A DNA stretch of 64,000 bases. Origin: Eubacteriales bacterium. Lineage in GTDB: Bacteria > Bacillota > Clostridia > Eubacteriales > Anaerofustaceae. The notes beneath the pieces were generated by a model. It saw only the letters and a list, made by a program, of their open reading frames with translations. It ran no database searches and was not told the DNA's origin. The position numbers and the translations under genes were made by a program. This document shows positions 37,647 through 46,737 of the stretch, piece after piece. The stretch lies in contig JAIKVR010000069.1 of assembly GCA_024685545.1 (NCBI GenBank), forward strand, positions 1-64,000, in the 5' to 3' direction. How positions within the stretch are numbered: position 1 is the stretch's first letter; the number at the start of each line of letters is the position of its first letter.

Positions 37647-40218
37647 TTCATACTCTCTTCTGTATAAGGCTTTCTTCGGCGTAAGGCGCATGACCGCATC
37701 AAACGGGACTCCGACTAATGCGGTTTACGGATTCATCAGCATGCTCTCACGTCTTATTAAGGATTATGAACCCGATTATGTGTTCGCGGCTTTCGATGAG
37801 GGAGTTCCGACTTTCCGACATGAAGCCTATGCTGATTATAAAGCCGGCCGCGATCATATGCCTGAGGATATGAGAGTCCAGATACCCATAGTTATGGATA
37901 TTCTGAAAGCTTCATATATTGAATGCCTGTCCTGTGAGGGCTACGAGGCTGACGACGTCATAGGCAGCGTAGCCGCATTATGCGAGAAGAATTCGGACAA
38001 GCTGTTCGTCGTCACGGGAGACAGGGATTCCTTCCAGCTGGTCTCCGGTGATGTCACGGTGCTGTATGCCAAAAGAGGAGTCAGCAATCTTATGGCTGTC
38101 GATGAGGAATACATCCGCAACGAGTATTCGTTGACGCCGAAGAAGATGATAGACCTCAAAGCCCTGATGGGGGATTCCTCCGATAACATTCCGGGCGTAA
38201 AGGGAATAGGGGAAAAGACAGCATTATCGCTGCTGATAGAATACGGATCGCTGGATGGGGTCTACGAAAATATCGAAAACGTCAAGGGCAAGCTGAAGGA
38301 TAAGCTCACGGAAGGGAAGGAGAACGCTTATCTGAGCTACGAGCTGGGGACGATCAGGCGCGATGTCCCATTGTCTCCTGATTTCAAAAAAGCCGATGAT
38401 TTCAGCCTTTCCTCGAAAGGCGTGCTGGACATACTGTCCGGCCTGGATATGGAAGCACTGATCAAATCCCTGGGAGGCGAGACAGTCACCGAAGAAAGGA
38501 AAGAACCTGTCGGGGAATATGAAAAATACCTGCCGGATATTGAGGTTCTGAAGGGAAAAGAGATCTCGCTCGTTTTGGATATGGACGCAGGCGGGGCAGC
38601 CGTTTCTTTCGAAGGCAGGACATACAGTTCAGCCGATGTGTCCGCTGAATATATCAAAGCGCTGTGTGGCGATGAATCGGTTTCAAAGAACGTCCATGAT
38701 CTTAAGAGCCTTCTGGAAAAGGCGCATGGGAAGGGTATCGAGCTGAAAGGATTCGTATTCGATACATGCGTAGCTGCTTATGTGATCGATCCGACAGACG
38801 GACGATACGATCTGACTTCACTTGCAAAGAAATATCTGAACGTGACTTTATCTTCCCCGGATACAAAAAAACAGCGCAGTTTCTTCGATACGCAGGAAAG
38901 CACGTTCGAAGCAGCCCGAGCCGCCAGGCAGGCCGAGTGCGTATCAGGGCTGAAGGAGCTCTTCATTAAGAAACTTGAAGAGGACGGTGAGAAAGAGCTT
39001 TACGAAAATATAGAACACAAGCTCATCTTCGTCCTTGCGGGGATGGAGGAGTACGGTTTCGCCGTTGATCCGGCAATGATCGAGAGTCTCGGCAGGGAAT
39101 TTGACGGCAGGATCTCAGATATCAATAAAGCGATCGCCGAATACATCCCGGAGGATATGACCGGATTCAATGTGAATTCCACGAAACAGCTTGGCGAGCT
39201 GTTGTTTGAAAGACTGGGCCTTCCCGTGGTCAAAAAGACGAAGACGGGATATTCTACAGATATCGACGTTCTTGAAAAGCTTAAGGACAGGCACCCGCTG
39301 ATTCCGCTTATCATCCAGCAGCGCCAGCTGGCTAAGCTTAATTCCACTTATATCCGAGGCTTGACCAAGTATATCGCTCCTGACGGCAGGATACATTCCA
39401 ATTTCAACCAGACGATGACTGCGACAGGAAGGATATCATCCTCGAATCCCAATCTGCAGAATATACCCATCAAAACGGATGAGGGGAAGATCATACGCAA
39501 AGTCTTCATTCCTTCCGACAGTGATCATCTGATCGTATCCGCAGACTATTCGCAGATAGAACTCAGGGTGCTTGCTCATATCTCAGGGGACGAAAACATG
39601 ATCGCTTCATTTAAAAGCGGGCTGGATATACACAGAAAGACCGCATCTGAGATCTTCGGCGTTCCCTTCGAAGAAGTTACGAGCGCGCAGCGCTCTAGCG
39701 CAAAGGCTGTAAACTTCGGGATAGTCTACGGGATCAGCGACTACGGACTCAGCCAGAACACCGGCATATCCCGCAAGGAAGCAGCGAGATACATCGAAAC
39801 ATATCTGGATAAATTCCCTCAGGTCAAAGCGTATATGAAGGAAATCGTTGAATATGCGAGGGAAAACGGATATGTCTCCACAATGTTCGGCAGAAGAAGA
39901 TATATACCTGATATTGTCTCCTCGAGCTTTACGGCGCGTTCCTTTGCGGAGCGTACGGCCCTCAATACCCCGATCCAGGGCAGCGCTGCGGATATAATAA
40001 AGATCGCGATGATCAACGTGGCCGAACGGCTCGAAAGAGAGGGCTGCAGAAGCGAACTGGTGCTGCAGGTGCACGACGAGCTGATAATCGACTGTCTGAT
40101 AAGTGAGCGCGAGAAGGTGAGGGCCATTCTTCAGGAAGAGATGGAAAATGCGGCTGAGCTGAAAGTGCCGCTGGTTGCTGAAGTCGTTGAGGGAAATAAC
40201 TGGTACGAGGCGAAATGA
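37621..40218 (+). CDS. polA: DNA polymerase I
   Basis: 5'-nuclease domain (IIDSYSLLYKAFFG...), polymerase motifs SADYSQIELRVLAHISGD, VNFGIVYGISDYGLS, VHDELI. Confidence 0.96.
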   Translation: MNKRILIIDSYSLLYKAFFGVRRMTASNGTPTNAVYGFISMLSRLIKDYEPDYVFAAFDEGVPTFRHEAYADYKAGRDHMPEDMRVQIPIVMDILKASYIECLSCEGYEADDVIGSVAALCEKNSDKLFVVTGDRDSFQLVSGDVTVLYAKRGVSNLMAVDEEYIRNEYSLTPKKMIDLKALMGDSSDNIPGVKGIGEKTALSLLIEYGSLDGVYENIENVKGKLKDKLTEGKENAYLSYELGTIRRDVPLSPDFKKADDFSLSSKGVLDILSGLDMEALIKSLGGETVTEERKEPVGEYEKYLPDIEVLKGKEISLVLDMDAGGAAVSFEGRTYSSADVSAEYIKALCGDESVSKNVHDLKSLLEKAHGKGIELKGFVFDTCVAAYVIDPTDGRYDLTSLAKKYLNVTLSSPDTKKQRSFFDTQESTFEAARAARQAECVSGLKELFIKKLEEDGEKELYENIEHKLIFVLAGMEEYGFAVDPAMIESLGREFDGRISDINKAIAEYIPEDMTGFNVNSTKQLGELLFERLGLPVVKKTKTGYSTDIDVLEKLKDRHPLIPLIIQQRQLAKLNSTYIRGLTKYIAPDGRIHSNFNQTMTATGRISSSNPNLQNIPIKTDEGKIIRKVFIPSDSDHLIVSADYSQIELRVLAHISGDENMIASFKSGLDIHRKTASEIFGVPFEEVTSAQRSSAKAVNFGIVYGISDYGLSQNTGISRKEAARYIETYLDKFPQVKAYMKEIVEYARENGYVSTMFGRRRYIPDIVSSSFTARSFAERTALNTPIQGSAADIIKIAMINVAERLEREGCRSELVLQVHDELIIDCLISEREKVRAILQEEMENAAELKVPLVAEVVEGNNWYEAK

Positions 40219-40817
40219 TGATAAAAATAGGAGTTACAGGCGGTACGGGAAGCGGTAAAAGCACTTTTGCCAAATACTTGGCCGAGTATCTCGGCTGCCG
40301 GGTGATAGATGCGGATGCTCTTTCACGGCGTGCGTCAGCTGACAAAGGTGTTCTGGAGACCATACGCGCAACATTTGGGGATGAATACATAGCCGAGGAC
40401 GGCAGCATGGACAGGAAAAAAATGGGTGCTCTTGTGTTTTCCGACGACTCCAGCCGCGAAAAACTCAACGGCATCATCCATCCTGAGGTCAGGAGAATGT
40501 ATTTCCTTGATTGTGCCAGGTTCGAGAAAGAAGGCGAGGCTTTCGTGATCTATGACTGTCCGCTGCTGTTTGAATGCGGTCTTCAGGGTGACGTGGACAA
40601 GACCGTTCTGGTGTACACCGACGATGACACACGCAGAGAGAGGATAATGACAAGAGATTCGCTGACACGCGAACAGGCCGAGAGCCGTATGGCATCTCAG
40701 ATGGATCAGGATGAGAAGCTGCCGCTGGCCGATATCGTTGTTTATAATGACTCTTCTCTCAGTGACCTTAAAAAGGCAGCTGAAGTGACCGCTGACGAGA
40801 TTAAAAATGATCGATAA
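40215..40817 (+). CDS. coaE: Dephospho-CoA kinase
   Basis: MMIKIGVTGGTGSGKSTFAKYLAEYLGCRVIDADALSR. Confidence 0.95.
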   Translation: MMIKIGVTGGTGSGKSTFAKYLAEYLGCRVIDADALSRRASADKGVLETIRATFGDEYIAEDGSMDRKKMGALVFSDDSSREKLNGIIHPEVRRMYFLDCARFEKEGEAFVIYDCPLLFECGLQGDVDKTVLVYTDDDTRRERIMTRDSLTREQAESRMASQMDQDEKLPLADIVVYNDSSLSDLKKAAEVTADEIKNDR

Positions 40818-41703
40818 CAGTCTTCTGTCTTCTAAGGCAGGGAAGTACGGGATAGACCTTGTCGGGATAGTCAGCAAGACTCTTCTTTCCAGTATTTCAG
40901 ACCAGGTTATTTCTGCCAATGTGGGACGCAAACTGGCGTTTTTTAAAGGTGACATTTCTGACCGGATGGATTATAAAAAGGAAATGGAAGATACCGAAGG
41001 CATCATTGCTTTCGGCATCTCCTATGCTTCTTCCATAAAAATGCCTGAAGATGGGGAGAATAGGCTGAGGATATCCAAATGCGCTTACGGAGAAGACTAT
41101 CATGAAGTCCTCATGCGGGCTGGCAGAGCACTCGCAGGGGAGGTATTCTCCGCTTCAGGGGCAAAGTATAAGGTCTTTGCGGATACGGGGATATTTCTGG
41201 ACAGGATCGCCGCTTACTGTGCTGGACTAGGCTTCTACGGCAAAAACAATTTCATAATCAACGAAAAATACGGTTCTTTTATATTCCTCGGACATATCCT
41301 TACAGATATGCCTCTTGATTGCGATGTCTCTCCTGTCCCCAGCCTTTGCGGAGATTGTCACAAATGCCTGACTGCTTGCCCTGCCAAAGCATATGGAGAC
41401 AGCGTTCTAGATTATGGGAAGTGTACTTCCTATATCACTCAGAAGCAGGGAGGATACGGAAAAGGAGGATACATATACGGATGCGATGTCTGTCAGGATG
41501 TCTGCCCATTTAATCTTTCAGCCCCGAAGGATCTTCATAAATGCTTCTCAACAACGATAGATAAGGCATTTCCAGAAGCTGAGACACTTGTAAATATGAA
41601 TAAAGATGAATTTGATGAAACGTACGGCAATTCATCCTTAGCCTGGAGAGGCTTTGAAAGAATTAAAAATAATGCACTGATGTATATGTCAGACAAAAAA
41701 TAG
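40807..41703 (+). CDS. queG: Epoxyqueuosine reductase QueG-like
   Basis: AYCAGLGFYGKNNFIINEKYGSFIFLGHILTD; two 4Fe-4S motifs CGDCHKCLTACPAKAY and CDVCQDVCPFN. Confidence 0.88.
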   Translation: MIDNSLLSSKAGKYGIDLVGIVSKTLLSSISDQVISANVGRKLAFFKGDISDRMDYKKEMEDTEGIIAFGISYASSIKMPEDGENRLRISKCAYGEDYHEVLMRAGRALAGEVFSASGAKYKVFADTGIFLDRIAAYCAGLGFYGKNNFIINEKYGSFIFLGHILTDMPLDCDVSPVPSLCGDCHKCLTACPAKAYGDSVLDYGKCTSYITQKQGGYGKGGYIYGCDVCQDVCPFNLSAPKDLHKCFSTTIDKAFPEAETLVNMNKDEFDETYGNSSLAWRGFERIKNNALMYMSDKK

Positions 41704-41898
41704 ATAGTAATAAGGAAATAAGACTTTTGCAAATGATTTCGCTGGGTGTTCATATTTCGTGGGATAATATTGGATTGTTTGTACATGCAGACATATTGAT
41801 TGCATATTGATTATCAATAGCATTCTTATTTGCGAATGTTGGTGTCTTAAGAACAGTTGCAGACTATACAGTGAATCAATTATGACAGGGATAAATAC

Positions 41899-42657
41899 AT
41901 GAAATTAAAACGGGCGTATTTTGGTGATTACGAGAAACCGCGAAAGCTGCGAAAACGGGTAATCACCATTTCTGTAGCAGTTGTAATCTGCACTATTTGC
42001 TTAATATGTATATCAATCGCTTATCGTAGAAGCAATATGACACCTGATAGTGCAGATCCGATTGATTTTGCCATTCCTTCTTATGAAGGTGCTGTATATA
42101 TCGAGATTAATGGAAATACGCCGTTCTTTCAAAACGTAGATATGACAACTGAAGTCTATCAACAGTACAGTCCATTGGATTCTTTAGGAAGATGTGGCCC
42201 GGCGATAAGTTGTCTGGGTAGAGAAACTATGCCTACAGATGAACGAGGCACGATAGGCATGATAAAGCCTTCCGGATGGCATACAGTCAGGTATGATGAC
42301 CTTATAGAAGATAAGTACTTATACAATCGTTGTCATCTAATAGCCTATAAGCTATCAGGTGAAAACGATAATGCCTTAAATTTAATAACCGGAACGCGGT
42401 ATTTTAACAAATTCGGAATGTTGCCTTTTGAAATTAAAGTAGCTAATTATATCAGATACACCGGGAACCATGTTATTTATCGTGTGACACCAATATTTGA
42501 AGGAAAAAATCTTGTAGCAAGTGGTGTCTTAATGGAGGCGCAATCTGTCGAAGATCATGGGGCTGGGATCCTGTTTAATGTGTATGTGTTTAATATCCAA
42601 CCGGGAATAGAGATTGACTACCTGACAGGAGATAGCAAAAGGATACCACAGCCATAA
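41899..42657 (+). CDS. DNA/RNA non-specific endonuclease (DNA-entry nuclease-like), N-terminally membrane-anchored
   Basis: Basic N-terminus plus TM (VITISVAVVICTICLICISIAY); catalytic-type NRCHLIAYKLSGENDNALNLITGTRYFN. Confidence 0.88.
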   Translation: MKLKRAYFGDYEKPRKLRKRVITISVAVVICTICLICISIAYRRSNMTPDSADPIDFAIPSYEGAVYIEINGNTPFFQNVDMTTEVYQQYSPLDSLGRCGPAISCLGRETMPTDERGTIGMIKPSGWHTVRYDDLIEDKYLYNRCHLIAYKLSGENDNALNLITGTRYFNKFGMLPFEIKVANYIRYTGNHVIYRVTPIFEGKNLVASGVLMEAQSVEDHGAGILFNVYVFNIQPGIEIDYLTGDSKRIPQP

Positions 42658-42682
42658 TCTTATAAAACAAAATAGAGACTTT

Positions 42683-43312
42683 ATGTATACTTGTGTCAGC
42701 CTTCAAGCATGCGGACCTATAGCCAATCGTTTTCAGATCGCCAGCAGTATTACGGCAACCTCTTATATTTCGCACTATTCAGCAATGGAATACTACGGGA
42801 CAACAGACCAGGTTTATTACGATATCTATGTTTCATCCGAGACAACGTTTAATGACTTTGAATTTGACGGTTATTCATATCATTATATCCAGTAACCATT
42901 TTTAGAAGGTGTTGAGTTACCGGAGTTAAGTGGCGGAATATGTATCACCAGCATAGAGCGAACAGTAGCTGACTGTCTTAAAGATATGGATAAAATCGGA
43001 GGTTATGAAGAAGTCGTTGCAGAACTAAATGCATTGACTGGTATTGATGAGAATAAGCTGCTGTTTATTCTTAAGAAATATGACAATTAGTATCTGTATC
43101 AAAAAACCGGCTATTTGCTATGGCCTCTGCGAGATTCTCTTGGGCTTTCCTCGAATTTCTTTGAACAATGCCGTTCGAAGATCGGAAAGAGCAAACGGTA
43201 TCTTTCCAGGGATATCAAGGAGGGAACATATAATAATGAGTGGAAACTGGTCTTTCCTAGCCAGACATATCCTTTGAAGAATGGAAGGATGATATCCGAT
43301 ACCTCGATATGA
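42683..43312 (+). pseudogene. AbiEi-like antitoxin pseudogene: one reading frame with two in-frame stops, N-terminal domain missing
   Basis: Same frame throughout: MYTCVSLQACGPIANRFQIASSI...FEFDGYSYHYIQ*PFLEGVELPELSGGICITSIERTVADCLKDMDKIGGYEEVVAELNALTGIDENKLLFILKKYDN*YLYQKTGYLLWPLRDSLG...KSKRYLSRDIKEGTYNNEWKLVFPS. Confidence 0.8.
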
Positions 43313-43432
43313 TAGTTTCGAATTGGACAAGAGAGCCGGAGAACAGGAATGTATGCGTGATACATTTGAAAGGATGCCCTCGGTTTTATATAACAGACCG
43401 TTTTAACATTACGTGCAATGCACATAAATATA

Positions 43433-43468
43433 TTGACAATTCCTTTGCAATATATATAATTATATATA
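43433..43468 (+). promoter_or_regulatory. Promoter of the relB/dinJ-like TA operon with the -10 embedded in a perfect palindrome
   Basis: -35 TTGACA 43433-43438, 16-nt spacer, -10 TATAAT 43455-43460, inside palindrome TATATATAATTATATATA 43451-43468. Confidence 0.75.
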
Positions 43469-43485
43469 GGTAAGGAGGTGATACT

Positions 43486-43752
43486 ATGAAGAATGTGAAT
43501 GTAACTCTTCGTGTTGATGAAGACTTGAAAAAGCAGGCTGAGACCCTCTTCTCGGAACTTGGGCTGAATTTGACGACTGCATTCAATATTTTCCTTAGAC
43601 AGTCTGTCCGTGAGCAGCAGATTCCTTTTAAAGTGACAAAGAATGTCCCGAATGCGGTCACCCTTGCAGCTATGGATGCAGCTGAAAGAGGAGAAGACAT
43701 GTTTGGACCTTATGACAGCGTTTCCGATTTAATGAAGGCGCTAAATGCTTAA
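43486..43752 (+). CDS. Type II TA antitoxin, RelB/DinJ family
   Basis: MKNVNVTLRVDEDLKKQAETLFSELGLNLTTAFNIFLRQSVREQQIPFKV; strong SD AAGGAGGTG. Confidence 0.92.
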   Translation: MKNVNVTLRVDEDLKKQAETLFSELGLNLTTAFNIFLRQSVREQQIPFKVTKNVPNAVTLAAMDAAERGEDMFGPYDSVSDLMKALNA

Positions 43753-44023
43753 AGTTGAATTTACCGGTCAGTTTAAGAAGGACTATAAGCTCGCCATCAA
43801 AAGGGGCTGCAATCCGAATGAACTGGAAGCAGTCATTACTCTGCTTGTCAATGAAAAGCCATTACCGGAGAAGTACAAAGACCATGCATTGACGGATTCC
43901 CGGAATTACAAGGATGTGCACGAGTGTCATATTGAACCCGATTGGCTTCTTGTTTATAAGGTACTGAAGGAGACACTCATTCTACAGTTGATCCGTACAG
44001 GTAGCCATAGCGATCTGTTTTAG
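43745..44023 (+). CDS. Type II TA toxin, YafQ-like RelE superfamily mRNA interferase
   Basis: MLKVEFTGQFKKDYKLAIKRGCNPNELEAVITLLVNEKPLPEKYKDHALT...ECHIEPDWLLVYKV...LILQLIRTGSHSDLF; overlaps antitoxin by 8 nt. Confidence 0.93.
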   Translation: MLKVEFTGQFKKDYKLAIKRGCNPNELEAVITLLVNEKPLPEKYKDHALTDSRNYKDVHECHIEPDWLLVYKVLKETLILQLIRTGSHSDLF

Positions 44024-44335
44024 TAATCGTTCCTTGGTAACAATATGTCAGTAAAACCGAATAGGCCATATCCGATGAAGTATATAGATAGTAATCCTTA
44101 GTGATGAATGCTATTTGGCACATTATTGGAAATGGCTATTTATTGGACATTTATGCTGTTATTTAATGAGATAAATACATATCTAATTGGAAATATGAAC
44201 AATCAAAAGAACCAATTTGTACATTATCAGATACTACTTCCATTATGCCAGTTTTTCCGTGGCTTAAACTTTTACAATCAAATCTGAACTCAAAGTGGAC
44301 TGCAAAGAAATCCAGTACGTTATAAATGGTGAGAA

Positions 44336-45181
44336 TCACTCATCGTCTTTAACGAATAATATAGAGTATATCGAATTCTTGCTCCTCCCGGTTTTCTTAG
44401 CGACTGACTGAAGAGCTCCTTTTCTATCCATACCTTTGGCAATGAGTTTATCGAACATTTCCTTGATTTCTTCATCAGAAAACTCTTTATCCAAAGCATC
44501 TTTCTGATTCGGTGAGATAGTCAGCGTGTATTCGCCTTTTATTTCTTCTCCAAGCTCATCAAGTATCATCGATGCAGTACCACGATATATCGTCTCATAA
44601 TACTTAGTCAGTTCTTTAGCAAGGGAGAGCATCCTGGCCGGTGCAGTTTCTTCTAACTCGCTTAGAACTTTCTTTAACTCATGTGGTGAAACATAAAGGA
44701 CAGTAGCGCAGGGATATTTAAGATACTCGGCAAGCTTAACGCTTCTCTCTTGTTTCTTTGAAGGAAGGAAGCCGGCGAAATGGAATTCATTCATATCAAA
44801 TCCGCTCATGATGAGGGAGGGGAGAAGAGCGTTTGCACCGGGAATGACACAGAATGAAATCCCTGATCCTATCATGGTCTTGACTAGCTTTTCTCCCGGA
44901 TCGGATAACAGAGGAGTACCGGCATCGGAAACCAGAGCCGCTTTTTCACCGGAAGAGATCCTGTCGATTACTTTCTGCTGCATTTCAGCCTCATTGAATT
45001 TATGGTAACTGACAAGAGGCTTTTTAATCTCATAATGATTTAACAGCTTGACAGTCTGCCTGGTGTCCTCGCAGAGTATGAAATCAACGGACTCAAGTAT
45101 CTTTAACGCCCGTAATGTGATATCCTCAAGATTTCCTATTGGAGTTGAAACGATATAAAGATTGAAGGCTCTTTCTTCCAT
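44336..45181 (-). CDS. rsmI: 16S rRNA (cytidine(1402)-2'-O)-methyltransferase
   Basis: LYIVSTPIGNLEDITLRALKILESVDFILCEDTRQTVKLLNHYEIKKPLVSYHKFNE...VSDAGTPLLSDPG. Confidence 0.95.
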   Translation of the reverse strand: MEERAFNLYIVSTPIGNLEDITLRALKILESVDFILCEDTRQTVKLLNHYEIKKPLVSYHKFNEAEMQQKVIDRISSGEKAALVSDAGTPLLSDPGEKLVKTMIGSGISFCVIPGANALLPSLIMSGFDMNEFHFAGFLPSKKQERSVKLAEYLKYPCATVLYVSPHELKKVLSELEETAPARMLSLAKELTKYYETIYRGTASMILDELGEEIKGEYTLTISPNQKDALDKEFSDEEIKEMFDKLIAKGMDRKGALQSVAKKTGRSKNSIYSILFVKDDE

Positions 45182-45271
45182 GAACCGATTATAACATCGC
45201 ATCAAAGGATAAACACTTTGTTCAGATAATATTGACATTGTTTTTCAAATTCGATATTATTTGATTATAAA

Positions 45272-45426
45272 GATCAGGTGCCCCGAAAGGGGAGAATAGG
45301 GAACCGGGTGGTAATCCCGGACGGACCCGCCGCTGTGTTGCGGAGCTCTGCGCATTATGCCATTGCCATTATGGTGAGAAGGCGCGCGTGAGTGTTGATG
45401 CTCAGTCAGAAGACCTGCCCGATCCG
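45272..45426 (+). promoter_or_regulatory. Cobalamin (B12) riboswitch
   Basis: GGGAACCGGGTGGTAATCCCGGACGGACCCGCCGCTGTG...GCCATTGCCATTATGGTGAGAAGGCG...GATGCTCAGTCAGAAGACCTGCC, upstream of cobT. Confidence 0.95.
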
Positions 45427-45446
45427 TTTATAATGTAAGTTAAGGT

Positions 45447-45479
45447 AACGCTTGCAGATGGAATCTGTAGGCGTTTTTT
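45447..45479 (+). terminator. Riboswitch expression-platform terminator
   Basis: AACGC-T-TGCAGAT-GGA-ATCTGTA-G-GCGTTTTTT. Confidence 0.75.
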
Positions 45480-45505
45480 CGACTGAAGTCGAGAAAAGGA
45501 GTGGT

Positions 45506-46603
45506 ATGGACAACGAATTGAAGAAAACGGTATTTGCGTACGTGGACGGGATTTCCCCCGCAAATGAGAAAGCGATCGAAGATGCGAAGGCATTTTCACT
45601 GGATCTTTTAAAGATCCCCGGCAGTCTTGGCAGGCTCGAAGATATCTCCTATAAACTGGCAGGCATAACCGGCGAGATCAAAAAGACCTTCGGGAAAAAA
45701 TGTGTCATCATAATGAGCTCAGACAACGGTATCGTCGATGAGGGAGTTTCATCCGCCCCTCAGTCGATCACCAAGACTATGACTGAAGTTTTTACACGTT
45801 TCGGTTCCGGTGTCGGTGCGATCTCTAAGGCTTATGGAAATGACCTGATCGTGTACAATATCGGTGTTAAGCCCGATATTGACGATCCCAATGTCATTAA
45901 CGTCAATCTTATGCGTTCTACCAACGATTTTGCCAAAGGCCCCGCAATGGATTACGATACGGCTTTAAAGGCGGTCCTGGTCGGGATCAATGCTGTCAAG
46001 GATGCTGTCGATAAGGGTTATGAGGTAATCGGGACCGGTGAAATGGGAATCGGCAATACCTCAACGTCTACGGCAGTTATCTGCACTCTGGCCGGCCAGA
46101 GCGTTGATAACGCCGTCGGAAAAGGGACCGGAATGACGGATGATGAATCATTCATTCACAAGAAAGCCATTATTCAGCAGGGGATAGATATCAATAATCC
46201 GGATAAGGACGACCCCATTGATGTTCTTGCAAAAGTCGGCGGTCTCGATATAGCGGCTATGGCCGGAATGTTTATCGGTGCAGCATATTACAGAGTGCCC
46301 ATCGTGATCGACGGCTATATCTCCTCGGCTGCTTATTATGCCGCATATAAGCTCAATAAACTTGTTGCTGATTTTGCCATCGAATCTCATAAGACCGAGG
46401 AACCGGGTTACGCGATAGTCCAGAGAGAGACCGGCGTCAGGCCGATGTTCGATATGAATATGCGTCTGGGCGAGGGGAGCGGATGTCCGTTCACGTTCTT
46501 TGCCATAGACTGCGCTCAGTCCGTAATGAACACCATGTTTACCTTCGAGATGGCTGAAGCCAGCACCGAGTACACAGACAAGATCAACGATCTCAAATTC
46601 TGA
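45506..46603 (+). CDS. cobT: Nicotinate-nucleotide--dimethylbenzimidazole phosphoribosyltransferase
   Basis: KIPGSLGRLEDISYKLAGI, GTGEMGIGNTSTSTAVICTL, MRLGEGSGCPFTFFAIDCA. Confidence 0.94.
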   Translation: MDNELKKTVFAYVDGISPANEKAIEDAKAFSLDLLKIPGSLGRLEDISYKLAGITGEIKKTFGKKCVIIMSSDNGIVDEGVSSAPQSITKTMTEVFTRFGSGVGAISKAYGNDLIVYNIGVKPDIDDPNVINVNLMRSTNDFAKGPAMDYDTALKAVLVGINAVKDAVDKGYEVIGTGEMGIGNTSTSTAVICTLAGQSVDNAVGKGTGMTDDESFIHKKAIIQQGIDINNPDKDDPIDVLAKVGGLDIAAMAGMFIGAAYYRVPIVIDGYISSAAYYAAYKLNKLVADFAIESHKTEEPGYAIVQRETGVRPMFDMNMRLGEGSGCPFTFFAIDCAQSVMNTMFTFEMAEASTEYTDKINDLKF

Positions 46604-46621
46604 GCAAAACGCAGACAAGTC

Positions 46622-46660
46622 AAAAAGCCGTCCGAAGAGTCCGTTCCGGACGGCTTTTTT
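46622..46660 (+). terminator. Intrinsic terminator after cobT
   Basis: AAAAAGCCGTCCG...CGGACGGCTTTTTT. Confidence 0.92.
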
Positions 46661-46737
46661 AAATTCATTCGGTTGTTTTGAATATATATAGAGTGTATAA
46701 TTTCTTTTAAGAATATACGTAAAGGCAAGGTATAAAA

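Noticed and set aside
46660-46737. T-box leader upstream of pheS
   Set aside because: The cobT-pheS gap is too short and lacks the GGGTGG-ACCGCG core.
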